Positions 19,742 through 32,524 of a stretch of 64,000 nt of DNA are shown here, piece after piece. Both the position numbers and the translations under genes were made by a program. The notes under the pieces were generated by a model that saw only the letters and a program-made list of their open reading frames with translations, searched no databases and was not told where the DNA came from. Each line of letters opens with the position of its first letter. Positions within the stretch are counted from its first letter, which is position 1. This stretch comes from Oryzisolibacter sp. LB2S (GTDB taxonomy: Bacteria > Pseudomonadota > Gammaproteobacteria > Burkholderiales > Burkholderiaceae_C), in NCBI RefSeq assembly GCF_040732315.1, contig NZ_CP160388.1, positions 2,694,494 through 2,758,493 on the forward strand, given 5' to 3'.

Positions 19742-20455
19742 TCACACGCCCAGCAGTTGGTTGAGCACGGGCATCTTGGCCTGGAGCTCGGCGGCCTCGA
19801 AGCGCAGGGCGATGCGGCCGTGTTCCATGACGTAGAAGCGGTCGGCCAGTGGCGCGGCAAAGCGGAAGTTCTGCTCGACCATGACCACGGTGTAGCCCTT
19901 GGCGCGCAGCGTGGTGATCATGCGCGCGAGCGCCTGCACGATGACCGGCGCCAGACCCTCGGAAATCTCGTCGAGCAGCAGCAGCTTGGCGCCCGTGCGC
20001 AGGATGCGCGCCACGGCCAGCATCTGCTGCTCGCCGCCCGACAGGCGCGTACCCTGGCTGTTCTTGCGCTCGGCCAGATTGGGGAACATGGCGTAGATCT
20101 CTTCGACCGACATGCCCGCCTGCCCCGTCTTGAGCGTGGGCGGCAACATCAGGTTCTCTTCGCACGACAGGCTCGAAAAAATGCCGCGCTCCTCGGGGCA
20201 GTAACCCAGGCCCAGGTGGGCGATGCGGTGCGTGGGCAGGTCAATGGTCTCGGTGCCATAGACCTTGATCGAGCCCTTGCGCGCGCCCGTCAGCCCCATG
20301 ATGGCGCGCAGCGTCGAGGTGCGGCCCGCGCCATTGCGGCCCAAGAGCGTCACCACCTCACCGGGCTGCACCACCATGTCCACGCCATGCAGCACATGCG
20401 ACTCGCCATACCAGGCCTGCAGGCCCTTGATTTCCAATGCGGGCGTATTCGCCAT
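19742..20455 (-). CDS. livF: ABC ATPase LivF with Arg in place of the Walker A Lys
   Basis: 237-residue ATP-binding subunit. The signature RLSGGEQQMLAVARIL, Walker B KLLLLDEISEGLAP and the switch His region are normal. The Walker A loop reads GRNGAGRTS (residues 39-47): the invariant lysine is arginine (codon CGC). LivF proteins of Burkholderiales, as I remember them, can carry this form, so it is probably genuine rather than an error, but it implies asymmetric ATP hydrolysis with the normal LivG partner. Lies 168 bp after livG, with a hairpin between them. Confidence 0.93.
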   Translation of the reverse strand: MANTPALEIKGLQAWYGESHVLHGVDMVVQPGEVVTLLGRNGAGRTSTLRAIMGLTGARKGSIKVYGTETIDLPTHRIAHLGLGYCPEERGIFSSLSCEENLMLPPTLKTGQAGMSVEEIYAMFPNLAERKNSQGTRLSGGEQQMLAVARILRTGAKLLLLDEISEGLAPVIVQALARMITTLRAKGYTVVMVEQNFRFAAPLADRFYVMEHGRIALRFEAAELQAKMPVLNQLLGV

Positions 20456-20559
20456 TCAATACTTCTCCATACCACTTTGCGACGTCCACGCCGCCAAAAA
20501 CCGGCGCCGCCCTGGCCAGCAGACGCCGCGCAAGGGCCGCCCCGCCGCGCTGGCGTCGT

Positions 20560-20592
20560 CCCCCTTCCCGCGCGCAGCGCGAGAGAAGGGGG
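20560..20592. repeat. Imperfect hairpin repeat between livG and livF
   Basis: CCCCCTTCCCGCGCGC pairs imperfectly with GCGCGAGAGAAGGGGG. It is an intergenic palindrome of a kind I associate with Comamonadaceae. It sits inside the operon and could be an RNA processing or partial termination site that tunes livF relative to livG (inference). Confidence 0.5.
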
Positions 20593-20623
20593 AAGCGGCG
20601 CAGCCGCTCAGGGGGTTGTTCAT

Positions 20624-21394
20624 TTAATGCGCCCCCTGCAGTTCGCCGTCGGTCGTGCCCATATAGGCTTCCATCACTTGCGGGTTGTTCGAGACTTCTT
20701 CGTAGCTGCCTTCGGCGAGCACGGCGCCGCGTTGCAGCACCGTGATGCGGTCGGCGATCGTGGAGATGACCTTCATGTTGTGCTCGACCATCAGAATGGT
20801 GCGGCCTGCCGACACCTTCTTGATGAGCTGCGTGACGCGGTCCACGTCCTCGTGGCCCATGCCCTGCGTGGGCTCGTCGAGCAGCATGAGCTCGGGCTCC
20901 ATGGCCAGCGTGGTGGCGATCTCCAGAGCACGCTTGCGGCCGTAGGGCAGGTTCACCGTCACCTCGTCGGCCAGCTCCTCGAGCCCCACCTCGGCCAGCA
21001 GCGCGCGTGCGCGGTCGTTGAGCTGGTTGAGAGAGCTCTTGCTGCGCCAGAAGTGAAACGAGGTGCCGAGCCTGCGCTGCAGGCCCAGGCGCACGTTCTC
21101 CAGCAGCGTGAGATGCGGGAACACGGCCGAGATCTGGAACGAGCGGATCACGCCACGGCGCGCGATCTGCGCGGGCTGTTCGTTGGTGATGTCGTGCCCG
21201 TTGAAATGGATCGTGCCCGAGGTCGGCACGAGAAACTTGGTGAGCAGATTGAAGCAGGTCGTCTTGCCGGCGCCATTGGGTCCAATGAGCGCGTGGATGG
21301 AGCCGCGCTGCACACTCAGATTCACGTCGCTCACGGCGGTAAAGCCCTTGAACTCTTTCGTGAGGTGGGATGTTTTCAGTATCACGTCGCTCAT
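20624..21394 (-). CDS. livG: ABC ATPase LivG
   Basis: 256-residue ATP-binding subunit, first gene of the liv-type operon. Walker A GPNGAGKTTCFNLL at ~residues 37-50 is normal. The LivG-type insertion FQISAVFPHLTLLENVRLGLQRR follows, then the signature NLPYGRKRALEIATTLAMEP and Walker B LMLLDEPTQGMG. The signature PYGRKR replaces the usual LSGGQ; E. coli LivG has a comparable degenerate form (SYGQQR). Start ATG 21394; a GTG at 21400 is in frame. Confidence 0.93.
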   Translation of the reverse strand: MSDVILKTSHLTKEFKGFTAVSDVNLSVQRGSIHALIGPNGAGKTTCFNLLTKFLVPTSGTIHFNGHDITNEQPAQIARRGVIRSFQISAVFPHLTLLENVRLGLQRRLGTSFHFWRSKSSLNQLNDRARALLAEVGLEELADEVTVNLPYGRKRALEIATTLAMEPELMLLDEPTQGMGHEDVDRVTQLIKKVSAGRTILMVEHNMKVISTIADRITVLQRGAVLAEGSYEEVSNNPQVMEAYMGTTDGELQGAH

Positions 21395-21459
21395 TGCCAC
21401 CAGCCGCGCCGCACGCTGAATGCACGACGCGACTTTGCTCCTATTACATGTTGCGGCGC

Positions 21460-21489
21460 ATCATATGTGGCGGAAATTCCTCGCATGAA
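21460..21489 (-). promoter_or_regulatory. Candidate liv operon promoter
   Basis: On the minus strand TATGAT (21465-21460) resembles a -10 box; TTCATG 18 bp upstream is a weak -35. It lies about 66 bp ahead of livG. The remaining ~200 bp of the 333-bp livG-modA gap (21490-21680) show no gene that I can support. Confidence 0.3.
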
Positions 21490-21683
21490 CGGGACAAATG
21501 CCTACGTACAAACGCCTAACGAACGCGTGCAAGCCCGAAGCACCGCCATTTCGTGCTATGCGATGGCGAGCACGACGGCCGATTCACCGCCCGCCGACAG
21601 CACGCACACGGCCCTGCCCGGCCATTGCATGAAGCCCTCGGCGCCATGACGGCCCACCGGCCTGCCCAGCGGCAATCGCTGGC

Positions 21684-22483
<800 letters not shown>

Positions 22484-22484
22484 A

Positions 22485-22574
22485 GTGCCTCGCGCTTGAA
22501 TGGCGGTCAGTCTGGCATGATTTGACGGCGCAAATGCCGACCAACAAGCGCGAAAAGCTCTTTTTTCAATAGCA
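22485..22574 (+). repeat. Dispersed palindromic repeat in modA-modB gap
   Basis: Arms CGCGCTTG (22491-22498) and CAAGCGCG (22545-22552), then AAAAGCTCTTTTTTCAATAGC, an end like the other copies (AGCTATTG...). The repeat fills the whole gap and abuts the modB start. Confidence 0.6.
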
Positions 22575-23258
22575 TTGAACCCTCCGCTGCTGAACCCCGA
22601 AGACTGGGCCGCGATCAGGCTGACGCTCGAGCTCGCCGGCATCACCACCGTGCTGCTGCTGGCCCTGTGCACGCCGCTGGCCTGGTGGCTCGCGCACACG
22701 CGTTCGCGCTGGCGCGGCCCCGTGGGCGCGGTGGTGGCGCTGCCGCTGGTGCTGCCGCCCACGGTGATCGGCTTTTACCTGCTGGTGCTCATGGGGCCCC
22801 ATGGCCCCATCGGTCATCTGACCGAGGCGCTGGGCCTGGCGCGTCTGCCGTTCACCTTTGCCGGCCTGGTCGTGGGCTCGGTCGTGTATTCGCTGCCCTT
22901 TGCCGTGCAGCCGCTGCAGCGCGCCTTCGAGGCCCTGGGCCGGCGCCCGCTGGAGGTGGCGGCCACGCTGGGCGCGGGCCCGCTCGACCGCTTCTTCACC
23001 GTGGCCCTGCCGCTCGCGCGCCCGGGCTTCATCACCGCCGCCATCCTGAGCTTCGCCCACACCGTGGGCGAGTTCGGCGTGGTGCTCATGCTCGGCGGCA
23101 ACATCCCCGGCGCGACGCGCGTGGTGTCGGTGCAGATCTACGACCATGTCGAGGCCATGGAGTACGCCCAGGCCCACTGGCTCGCCGGCGGCATGGTGCT
23201 GTTCGCCTTCATCGTGCTCATGCTGCTGCACTGGCTGCAGCCCAAGGGGGCGCGATGA
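22575..23258 (+). CDS. modB: Molybdate ABC permease ModB
   Basis: Membrane permease of 227 residues, five to six helices. [24 protein letters not shown] near residue 60 is diagnostic for ModB, and [25 protein letters not shown] is the EAA coupling loop; [19 protein letters not shown] follows. The best start is a TTG at 22575 with no visible Shine-Dalgarno, immediately after the palindromic repeat; no upstream in-frame ATG exists. The stop overlaps the modC ATG (ATGA). Confidence 0.92.
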   Translation: MNPPLLNPEDWAAIRLTLELAGITTVLLLALCTPLAWWLAHTRSRWRGPVGAVVALPLVLPPTVIGFYLLVLMGPHGPIGHLTEALGLARLPFTFAGLVVGSVVYSLPFAVQPLQRAFEALGRRPLEVAATLGAGPLDRFFTVALPLARPGFITAAILSFAHTVGEFGVVLMLGGNIPGATRVVSVQIYDHVEAMEYAQAHWLAGGMVLFAFIVLMLLHWLQPKGAR

Positions 23259-24340
23259 GCGACACCCCGGGCATCGACGCACGACTGCGCCTCGAGCGGC
23301 CCGACTTCACGCTGGACGTCGACCTGCAACTGCCCGGCAGCGGCGTGACCGCGCTGTTCGGTCCCTCGGGCTGCGGCAAGACGAGCTGCCTGCGCGCGCT
23401 CGCGGGGCTCGAACGCGCCCAGGGCAGCGTGCGCGTCAACGGCGATCTCTGGCAGGACGACGCCGGCGGCCACTGGCTGCCCACGCACCGGCGCCGGCTC
23501 GGCTACGTGTTCCAGGAGGCCAGCCTGTTCGCCCACCTGAACGTGCGGCGCAACATGGAATACGGCCTGCGCCGCCTGCCGTCGGCCAGCCGCCAGGTGC
23601 CGCTGGACCACGCCGTGGAGCTGCTGGGCCTGGGCGCACTGCTGCAGCGCCAGCCCCACACGCTCTCGGGCGGCGAGCGCCAACGCGTGGCGATCGCACG
23701 GGCGCTGGCCACCAGCCCGCGCGTGCTGCTCATGGACGAGCCCCTGGCCGCGCTGGACGCCGCGCGCAAGTCCGAGGTACTGCCCTACCTGGAGCGGCTG
23801 CAGCGCGAGCTCGCCATACCCATCCTCTACGTGACGCATTCGAGCGACGAGGTTGCGCGCCTGGCCACGCACCTGGTGCTGCTGCAGGGCGGGCGCGTCA
23901 CGGCCCAGGGCCCGACGGCCGAGCTCATGGCGCGGCTGGATCTGCCGCTGGCGCACCAGGACGCGGCCGCCGCGCTGGTCCAGGGCCGCGTCCTGGCCTA
24001 TGACGCGGCCGATGCGCTGCTCACCGTCGGCATAGCGGGCGGGCAGATCCAGCTGGCCACGGGCACGGCCCGCGCGGTGGGCGAGCCCGTGCGCCTGCGC
24101 GTGCCCGCGCGCGACGTGAGCCTGGCGCGCACGCGCGCGCCCGACAGCAGCATCCTGAACCTGCTGCCCGCACGCATCACCGAGCTGACGGACGACGGCC
24201 CCGGCCAGATGCTCGTGGCCCTGGACGTGGCCGGCACGCGGCTGCTCGCGCGCATCACGCGCCGCTCCTGCCAGGCACTGGCGCTGGCCGTGGGCGACAG
24301 CGTGTACGCCCAGGTCAAGGGCGTGGCGCTGGTCGACTGA
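23255..24340 (+). CDS. modC: Molybdate ABC ATPase ModC
   Basis: ATP-binding subunit, 361 residues. Walker A GPSGCGKT (residues 36-43), signature [16 protein letters not shown], Walker [13 protein letters not shown] and switch THSSDEV are all intact. A C-terminal TOBE/Mop-type domain (residues ~290-360: [20 protein letters not shown]) binds oxyanions and allows trans-inhibition in relatives. It overlaps modB by 4 nt, so the two are translationally coupled. Confidence 0.95.
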   Translation: MSDTPGIDARLRLERPDFTLDVDLQLPGSGVTALFGPSGCGKTSCLRALAGLERAQGSVRVNGDLWQDDAGGHWLPTHRRRLGYVFQEASLFAHLNVRRNMEYGLRRLPSASRQVPLDHAVELLGLGALLQRQPHTLSGGERQRVAIARALATSPRVLLMDEPLAALDAARKSEVLPYLERLQRELAIPILYVTHSSDEVARLATHLVLLQGGRVTAQGPTAELMARLDLPLAHQDAAAALVQGRVLAYDAADALLTVGIAGGQIQLATGTARAVGEPVRLRVPARDVSLARTRAPDSSILNLLPARITELTDDGPGQMLVALDVAGTRLLARITRRSCQALALAVGDSVYAQVKGVALVD

Positions 24341-24455
24341 CATTGCGCCCCAGCGCACCGACTATCCGAGCCCGGGAACATGCCGGGTTTCGGCTATCGT
24401 ATGCCCCCTCCTCCGCCCTCCCGGCCCCTGCTGCAACCCATCCGCCCTTGCACCG

Positions 24456-26006
24456 ATGAAGACCCTCGCCATTTGCCGCCACCTGCCGCTGCTGCTCGCC
24501 GCGGGACTGCTGGCGGGCTGCAGCCTGCCGCCGCTGGCCGGGCGCAGCGCGTCCGCGGCGCTGGATCTGCCCACGGCCCAGGCCACGCAGCTGGGGCGCG
24601 CGATCGGCCCGATGCAGGCGGACCATCCGGGCGAGAGCGGCATCCATACCCTGGGTCATCCGCACGACGCCTTCGCCGCCCGCGTGCTGCTGGCGCGCGC
24701 GGCCGAGCGCACGCTGGACGTGCAGTACTACATCTGGCGCGGCGACATCACTGGCACCCTGTTGCTCGGCGAGCTCGTGGCCGCCGCCGATCGCGGCGTG
24801 CGCGTGCGCCTGCTGCTCGATGATCTGGGCACGGCGGGGCTCGACGGGCCGTTGGCGGCCGTCAACAGCCACCCGCGCATCGAGGTGCGGCTGTTCAACC
24901 CCTTCACGCTGCGCCGCCCCAAGATGCTGGGCTACCTGGCGGACCTGCGCCGCGCCAACCGGCGCATGCACAACAAGTCCTTCACGGCGGACAACCAGGC
25001 CAGCATCGTCGGCGGGCGCAACGTGGGCGACGAGTACTTCGGCGCCACGGCGGGCGTGCTGTTTGCCGACCTCGACGTGCTGGCCGTCGGCCCCGTGGTG
25101 CAGGACATGTCCGCGGACTTCGACCGCTACTGGGCCAGCGCCAGCGCCTACCCGGCCGAGCGCATCCTGCCCGCGGTCGACGCAGGCGCCCGAGCGGAAC
25201 TGGCCGCGCAGGCCCTGGCCCTGCTGCAATCGGCCGGCGCCCAGGACTACGCGCGCGCCATCGCGCACAGCGAGTTTGCCCGCCAACTGCTCGACCAGAC
25301 GCTGCCGCTGCTCTGGGCGCGGGTGCGACTGCTCAGCGACGACCCGGCCAAGGCCCTGGGCCGGGCGCAGCGCGCCGATCTGCTGCTGCCACGGCTCGAT
25401 ACCGCGCTGGGCCAGCCCCGGCAGAGCGTGGATCTGGTCTCGCCCTATTTCGTGCCCATGCCGGCCGGCGTGGAGGCCTTTGCACGGCTGAGCCGCGCCG
25501 GCGTGCGCGTGCGCGTGCTGACCAATGCCTTCGAGGCGACCGACGTGCCCGCCGTGCACGCGGGCTACGCCAAATACCGCAAACAGCTGCTGGCCGAGGG
25601 CGTCACGCTCTACGAGATGCGCAGCCTGGTCCCCGAGGACAAGAGCCTGCCGCTGTCACAGCGCCTGGGCAGCTCGGGCTCGAGCCTGCATGCCAAGACC
25701 TTCGCCGTCGATGGCGAACGGGTATTCATCGGCTCGCTCAATTTCGATCCGCGCTCGGCGCTGTTCAACACCGAGCTCGGCTTTCTGATCGACAGCCCGG
25801 CGCTGGCGCAGCAGGCGGCGCAGGCGTTCGACACGCAGATTCCGCAACGGTCCTACCGCGTGCGCCTGGACAGCCAGGGCGCACTGCAGTGGCAGGGCGG
25901 CGTGGGCGGCGCGGCGCCGGTCTACGACACCGAGCCCCACACGAGCTGGTGGAGCCGCACCCTGGTGTGGCTCTTGATGCTGCTGCCCATCGAGTGGCTG
26001 CTATAG
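24456..26006 (+). CDS. Phospholipase-D-family lipoprotein, ClsC/YmdC-like cardiolipin synthase candidate
   Basis: 516-residue protein with a lipobox (LLAAGLLAGCSLPP, Cys ~22), so probably membrane-anchored at the periplasmic face. Two HKD motifs: HNKSFTAD in NRRMHNKSFTADNQASIVGG (~residue 170), and HAKTFAVDGERVFIGSLNFD (~residue 412). DVQYYIWRGDITGTLLLGELV and the overall length match the YmdC/ClsC group, which makes cardiolipin from phosphatidylethanolamine and phosphatidylglycerol. No YmdB-type partner is adjacent, so the substrate is a guess. It ends with a hydrophobic segment, LVWLLMLLPIEWLL. Confidence 0.85.
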   Translation: MKTLAICRHLPLLLAAGLLAGCSLPPLAGRSASAALDLPTAQATQLGRAIGPMQADHPGESGIHTLGHPHDAFAARVLLARAAERTLDVQYYIWRGDITGTLLLGELVAAADRGVRVRLLLDDLGTAGLDGPLAAVNSHPRIEVRLFNPFTLRRPKMLGYLADLRRANRRMHNKSFTADNQASIVGGRNVGDEYFGATAGVLFADLDVLAVGPVVQDMSADFDRYWASASAYPAERILPAVDAGARAELAAQALALLQSAGAQDYARAIAHSEFARQLLDQTLPLLWARVRLLSDDPAKALGRAQRADLLLPRLDTALGQPRQSVDLVSPYFVPMPAGVEAFARLSRAGVRVRVLTNAFEATDVPAVHAGYAKYRKQLLAEGVTLYEMRSLVPEDKSLPLSQRLGSSGSSLHAKTFAVDGERVFIGSLNFDPRSALFNTELGFLIDSPALAQQAAQAFDTQIPQRSYRVRLDSQGALQWQGGVGGAAPVYDTEPHTSWWSRTLVWLLMLLPIEWLL

Positions 26007-26066
26007 AAAACAGCCTCCAGTGCTTGTCCATCAAGCGCTGGCAGCTATGTTTTCAGTAGTAATCAG
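26004..26066. repeat. Dispersed palindromic repeat between convergent genes
   Basis: AACAGCCTCCAGTGCTTGTC then ATCAAGCGCTGGCAGCTATG: the stem CCAGTGCTTG/CAAGCGCTGG has a single G:T-type mismatch and loop TCCAT, with the family end GCAGCTATGTTTTC. It fills the gap between the phospholipase-D gene and the acyl-CoA synthetase and may serve as a terminator. Confidence 0.78.
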
Positions 26067-27709
26067 ACATCGATCGCAGCGGCCGACCCGGCCTGGCGGC
26101 GCAGCTCGAACTTCTGGATCTTGCCCGTGCTGGTCTTGGGCAGCTCGCCGAACACCACGGCGCGCGGCACCTTGAAGCCGGCCAGATGCTTCTTGCAGTG
26201 CGCGACGATGTCCTCCACCGTGGTCTGCGCGCCGGCCTTGAGCTCAACGAAGGCGCAGGGCGTCTCGCCCCACTTGGGGTCAGGGCGGGCCACGACGGCG
26301 GCGGCCAGCACGTCCGGGTGGCGGTAGAGCACGTCCTCAACCTCGATCGAGGAAATGTTCTCGCCGCCCGAGATGATGATGTCCTTGCTGCGGTCCTTGA
26401 TCTTGATGTAGCCGTCGGGGTACTGCACGGCCAGGTCGCCGCTGTGGAACCAGCCGCCGCGGAAGGCCTCCTCGGTGGCCTGCGGGTTCTTCAGATAGCC
26501 CTTCATGGCGATGTTGCCGCGGAACATGATCTCGCCCATGGTCTCGCCGTCGTGCGGCACGGGCTGCATGGTTTCGGGGTCCAGCACCATGGCCGCGCGC
26601 TGCAGGTGGTAGCGCACGCCCTGGCGTGCGTTCAGGCGCGCGCGCTCGCCGATGTCCACGTCGTTCCAGGCGTCATGCTTGGCGCACACCGTGGCCGGGC
26701 CGTAGACCTCGGTCAGGCCGTAGACATGGGTCAGGTCAAAGCCGAGCTTTTCCATGCCCTCGATCATCGAGGCCGGTGGCGCGGCGCCGGCAACCATGGC
26801 CTTGACGCCGGCGGGCACGCCCTCCTTCATGGCGGCCGGCGCGTTCACCAGCAGGCCATGGACGATGGGCGCGCTGCAGTAATGCGTGACGCCATGCGTG
26901 CGGATGGCGTCGAAGATGGCCTGCGCCTCCACGCGGCGCAGGCAGACGTTGACGCCCGCGCGCGCCGCCACCGTCCAGGGGAAGCACCAGCCGTTGCAAT
27001 GGAACATGGGCAGCGTCCACAGGTAGACGCTGTGCTTGGGCATGTCCCACTCGAGCACGTTGCTGATGGCGTTGATGGCCGCACCGCGGTGGTGGTAGAC
27101 GACGCCCTTGGGGTTGCCCGTGGTGCCGCTCGTGTAGTTGAGGGCGATGGCATCCCACTCGTCGCCGGGCAGCTCCCAGGCGAACTGCGGGTCGCCCGCG
27201 GCCAGGAACTCCTCGTAGGTCTGCGCGCCCAGGCGCTCGGCGGCCGCGCCGTAGAGCGCGTCTTCCACATCGATGAGCAAGATAGGTGTCTTGGACTTGC
27301 GCAGCGCCAGCGCCTTGGCCATCACGGGGGCGAACTCGGGGTCGACGATGGCGGCCTTGGCCTCGCCGTGGTCGAGCATGAAGGCGACGGTCTCCGGGTC
27401 CAGCCGCGTGTTCAGCGTGTTGAGCACGGCGCCGGCCATGGGCACGCCGAAATGCGCCTCCACCATGGGCGGGGTGTTGGGCAGCATCACGGCCACGGTG
27501 TCGTTCTTGCCAATGCCAGCGCGGCGCAGGCTGCTGGCCAGGCGGCGGCAGCGCTCGTAGGTCTGGCTCCAGGTCTGACGCAGGTCACCATGCACGATGG
27601 CCAGACGCTCGGGATAGACCTCGGCCGTGCGCTCGATGAAGGACAGCGGCGACAGGGGGGCATGGTTGGCTTCGTTCTTGGGAAGGTTCTGGTCGTAGAT
27701 GCTGGTCAC
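26063..27709 (-). CDS. Acyl-CoA synthetase (AMP-forming)
   Basis: ANL-superfamily ligase of 548 residues that activates a carboxylic acid with ATP and CoA. The P-loop motif NYTSGTTGNPKGVVYHHRGA is near residue 185, A5 HVYGLTEVYGPATVC near 325, and DRSKDIIISGGENISSIEVEDVLYRHPDV near 425 is the hinge and A8. The catalytic Lys is in LPKTSTGKIQKFELR at the C-terminus. This wording is that of medium/long-chain fatty acyl or methylthiopropionyl-CoA ligases; the exact substrate cannot be set. The GTG at 27709 has AAGGA upstream and is preferred over 27739. Divergent from dnaG. Confidence 0.9.
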   Translation of the reverse strand: MTSIYDQNLPKNEANHAPLSPLSFIERTAEVYPERLAIVHGDLRQTWSQTYERCRRLASSLRRAGIGKNDTVAVMLPNTPPMVEAHFGVPMAGAVLNTLNTRLDPETVAFMLDHGEAKAAIVDPEFAPVMAKALALRKSKTPILLIDVEDALYGAAAERLGAQTYEEFLAAGDPQFAWELPGDEWDAIALNYTSGTTGNPKGVVYHHRGAAINAISNVLEWDMPKHSVYLWTLPMFHCNGWCFPWTVAARAGVNVCLRRVEAQAIFDAIRTHGVTHYCSAPIVHGLLVNAPAAMKEGVPAGVKAMVAGAAPPASMIEGMEKLGFDLTHVYGLTEVYGPATVCAKHDAWNDVDIGERARLNARQGVRYHLQRAAMVLDPETMQPVPHDGETMGEIMFRGNIAMKGYLKNPQATEEAFRGGWFHSGDLAVQYPDGYIKIKDRSKDIIISGGENISSIEVEDVLYRHPDVLAAAVVARPDPKWGETPCAFVELKAGAQTTVEDIVAHCKKHLAGFKVPRAVVFGELPKTSTGKIQKFELRRQAGSAAAIDV

Positions 27710-27813
27710 GGCTGATTCCTTGCTTCTGGGTCGGTTCAAGAAATGACGAAAACACGCTATTACAGCAAACCGGGCTGACGCCAGGCTGATCGCGCTGAGA
27801 GAAAATCGCCCCC

Positions 27814-29781
27814 GTGTCCATTCCCCAGTCGTTCATCCAGGAGCTGCTCGCGCGCGTCGATGTCGTCGATGTGGTCGGGCGCTACGTGCAGCTCAAGAAG
27901 AGCGGCGCCAACTTCATGGGGCTGTGCCCGTTTCACGGCGAAAAATCCCCCTCGTTCAGCGTCAGCCCGTCCAAGCAGTTCTTCCACTGCTTTGGCTGCG
28001 GCAAGAACGGCAACGCCATCGGCTTTCTCATGGACCATGCGGGCATGGGCTTTGTCGAGGCCGTGCAAGACCTCGCCCAGCAGGCAGGTCTGCAGGTGCC
28101 GCAGGACGATGTCTCGCCCCAGGAGCGCGAGCGCGCCGCGGCCCAGCGCCAGAAGCAGGCCACGCTGACCGAGGTGCTCGAGAAGGCCGGCGAGGCCTGG
28201 CGCCGCCACCTGCGCGAATCGCCGCGCGCCATCCAGTATTTCAAGGGCCGGGGCGTGTCGGGCCAGGTGGCCGCGCGCTACGGCCTGGGCTACGCGCCCG
28301 AGGGCTGGCGCGGCCTGGCCAGCGTGTTTCCCGAGTACGACAGCCCGCTGCTCGAGGAAAGCGGCCTGGTCATCGTCAACGCCGAGGACGGCAAGCGTTA
28401 CGACCGCTTCCGCGATCGCGTGATGTTCCCGATCCGCAACGTCAAGGGCGAATGCATAGGCTTTGGCGGACGCGTGCTCGGTGACGACAAGCCCAAGTAC
28501 CTCAACTCGCCCGAGACGCCCGTATTCCACAAGGGGCGCGAGCTCTACGGCCTGTTCGAGGCGCGCGGCGCCATCCGCGAGCAGGGCTATGTGCTCGTCA
28601 CCGAGGGCTATATGGACGTGGTCGCCCTCGCCCAGCTCGGCTTTCCGAACGCCGTGGCCACGCTGGGTACGGCCTGCACGAGCGAGCATGTGCACAAGCT
28701 GTTTCGCTTCACCGACCAGGTGGTGTTCGGCTTCGACGGCGACGCGGCCGGCCGGCGCGCGGCGCGCAAGGCGCTCGAGGGCGCCCTGCCCTACGCGAGC
28801 GACACGCGCAGCGTGAAGTTTCTGTTTCTGCCGCCCGAGCATGACCCCGACAGCTTCATCCGCGCCTACGGCCCCGATGCGTTCGCGCGCCATGTGGGCG
28901 ACGCCATGCCGCTGTCGCGCTTTCTGCTGGAGGCCGCGCGCGAGGGCTGCGACCTCGGGACGGCCGAAGGCCGCGCCCACATGCTGGCCAACGCCCAGCC
29001 GCTGTGGGCCGCGCTGCCCGACGGTGCCCTCGCGCGCCAGTTGCTCACCGAGCTGGCCGAGCTGGGTCAGCTGTCCACACCCGACCTTGCCGCACTGTGG
29101 GCGCAGGCCGGTGCGGCGCATGGCCAGGCGGCGCGGGCCGCGCCACCCGCCACGGGCGACGAACCGCCCTGGCCCATGGAGCCGCCCGACGCCTGGCCGC
29201 CCGGCGCGGACCCGGCCCCTGCCGCGCGCGCCTGGCGCAAGGGCAGTGACTGGAAGGGCGACCGCAAGGGCCGCGGTGGACGCTGGCGCCGCGAGGACGC
29301 AAGACCGCCCCAGCCGCCGCTGCCGCGCATGCCCGTGGCCGGCCGCAGCGACCATGCGGCGCGCCTGCTGCTGTCGCACATGGCATTCATGGAAGACCTG
29401 TCGCACGAGGATCACGCTGCCCTGAGCGCCCAGCCCGCCCCGCATGGCCCGCTGTTCACATGGCTGGAGGGCCAGCTGCACGAGCATGGCCCCCAACCCT
29501 GGGCCGTGCTGCGCGAGGCCCTGACCGGCCACGACTGCCAGCCGCTGGCCGAGCGCGTCATGACCGGATCGCACGCCCAGACCGAGGGCGACGAGGCCGA
29601 GTTGCGCGCAGAGCTGCGCGGCCTGCTCAACCGCATGCTGGTCGACGCCATCAAGCAGCAGCAGAACGTCCTCATCGCGGCCGCGGCCCACGACCCCGCG
29701 GCACTGGAGCAGTACCGCCTGCTGCAGGAACGTCGCCGCGCCCTGGAAGCCGGCCAGGGTGGCGGCGCATCGGCCGTCTGA
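27814..29781 (+). CDS. dnaG: DNA primase DnaG
   Basis: Synthesises RNA primers at the replication fork. 655 residues: the N-terminal zinc finger has Cys38, His41, Cys59 and Cys62 (GLCPFHGEKSPSF...FFHCFGCG). The catalytic core has FGGRVLGDDKPKYLNSPETP and the TOPRIM segment VLVTEGYMDVVALAQ (~residue 265). A basic, Gly/Arg/Pro-rich linker (residues ~445-510, KGDRKGRGGRWRRED) precedes the C-terminal DnaB-binding helical domain. Start is GTG 27814. rpoD follows on the same strand, as in the widespread dnaG-rpoD arrangement; rpsU is not visible upstream. Confidence 0.96.
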   Translation: MSIPQSFIQELLARVDVVDVVGRYVQLKKSGANFMGLCPFHGEKSPSFSVSPSKQFFHCFGCGKNGNAIGFLMDHAGMGFVEAVQDLAQQAGLQVPQDDVSPQERERAAAQRQKQATLTEVLEKAGEAWRRHLRESPRAIQYFKGRGVSGQVAARYGLGYAPEGWRGLASVFPEYDSPLLEESGLVIVNAEDGKRYDRFRDRVMFPIRNVKGECIGFGGRVLGDDKPKYLNSPETPVFHKGRELYGLFEARGAIREQGYVLVTEGYMDVVALAQLGFPNAVATLGTACTSEHVHKLFRFTDQVVFGFDGDAAGRRAARKALEGALPYASDTRSVKFLFLPPEHDPDSFIRAYGPDAFARHVGDAMPLSRFLLEAAREGCDLGTAEGRAHMLANAQPLWAALPDGALARQLLTELAELGQLSTPDLAALWAQAGAAHGQAARAAPPATGDEPPWPMEPPDAWPPGADPAPAARAWRKGSDWKGDRKGRGGRWRREDARPPQPPLPRMPVAGRSDHAARLLLSHMAFMEDLSHEDHAALSAQPAPHGPLFTWLEGQLHEHGPQPWAVLREALTGHDCQPLAERVMTGSHAQTEGDEAELRAELRGLLNRMLVDAIKQQQNVLIAAAAHDPAALEQYRLLQERRRALEAGQGGGASAV

Positions 29782-29842
29782 CCCCGGGCCACCCCTGGCC
29801 AACCCTGGCCCGGACCATGGGCAGCGTCAGGGAAGCCAGCTC

Positions 29843-29867
29843 TTGAAATTTGACAAATCGTTATAAT
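29843..29867 (+). promoter_or_regulatory. Candidate rpoD promoter after dnaG
   Basis: TATAAT at 29862-29867 is a perfect -10 box in an AT-rich patch (TTGAAATTTGACAAATCGT just upstream). The -35 is unclear: TTGAAA is 13 bp away and TTGACA only 6 bp. It implies a ~230-nt rpoD leader. The rest of the 320-bp dnaG-rpoD gap (29868-30101) contains no supported gene. Confidence 0.5.
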
Positions 29868-30101
29868 ATGCGGTTTGTCGGCAAGAGCGACAGCAGCACC
29901 TCCGGACCCAGGCAACCGTGACAACAGCGCACAACCGCCTCCCCTCACCGCAAGGACTGCACACCAAATGATCGCCCAGACATCTTGCCCCGAGGGTCTG
30001 CCCCTCACATCGCGAAGGCTCCGGCCATCGCCATGCCAGTGCGCGCTGCCCACGGCGCTTGAGTTTTCTTTGTGTGTCCGTTTTTGACATTGAGGTTGCC
30101 C

Positions 30102-32498
<2,397 letters not shown>

Positions 32499-32524
32499 GC
32501 GGCGCAGCGCGTCACCGCGCACCG

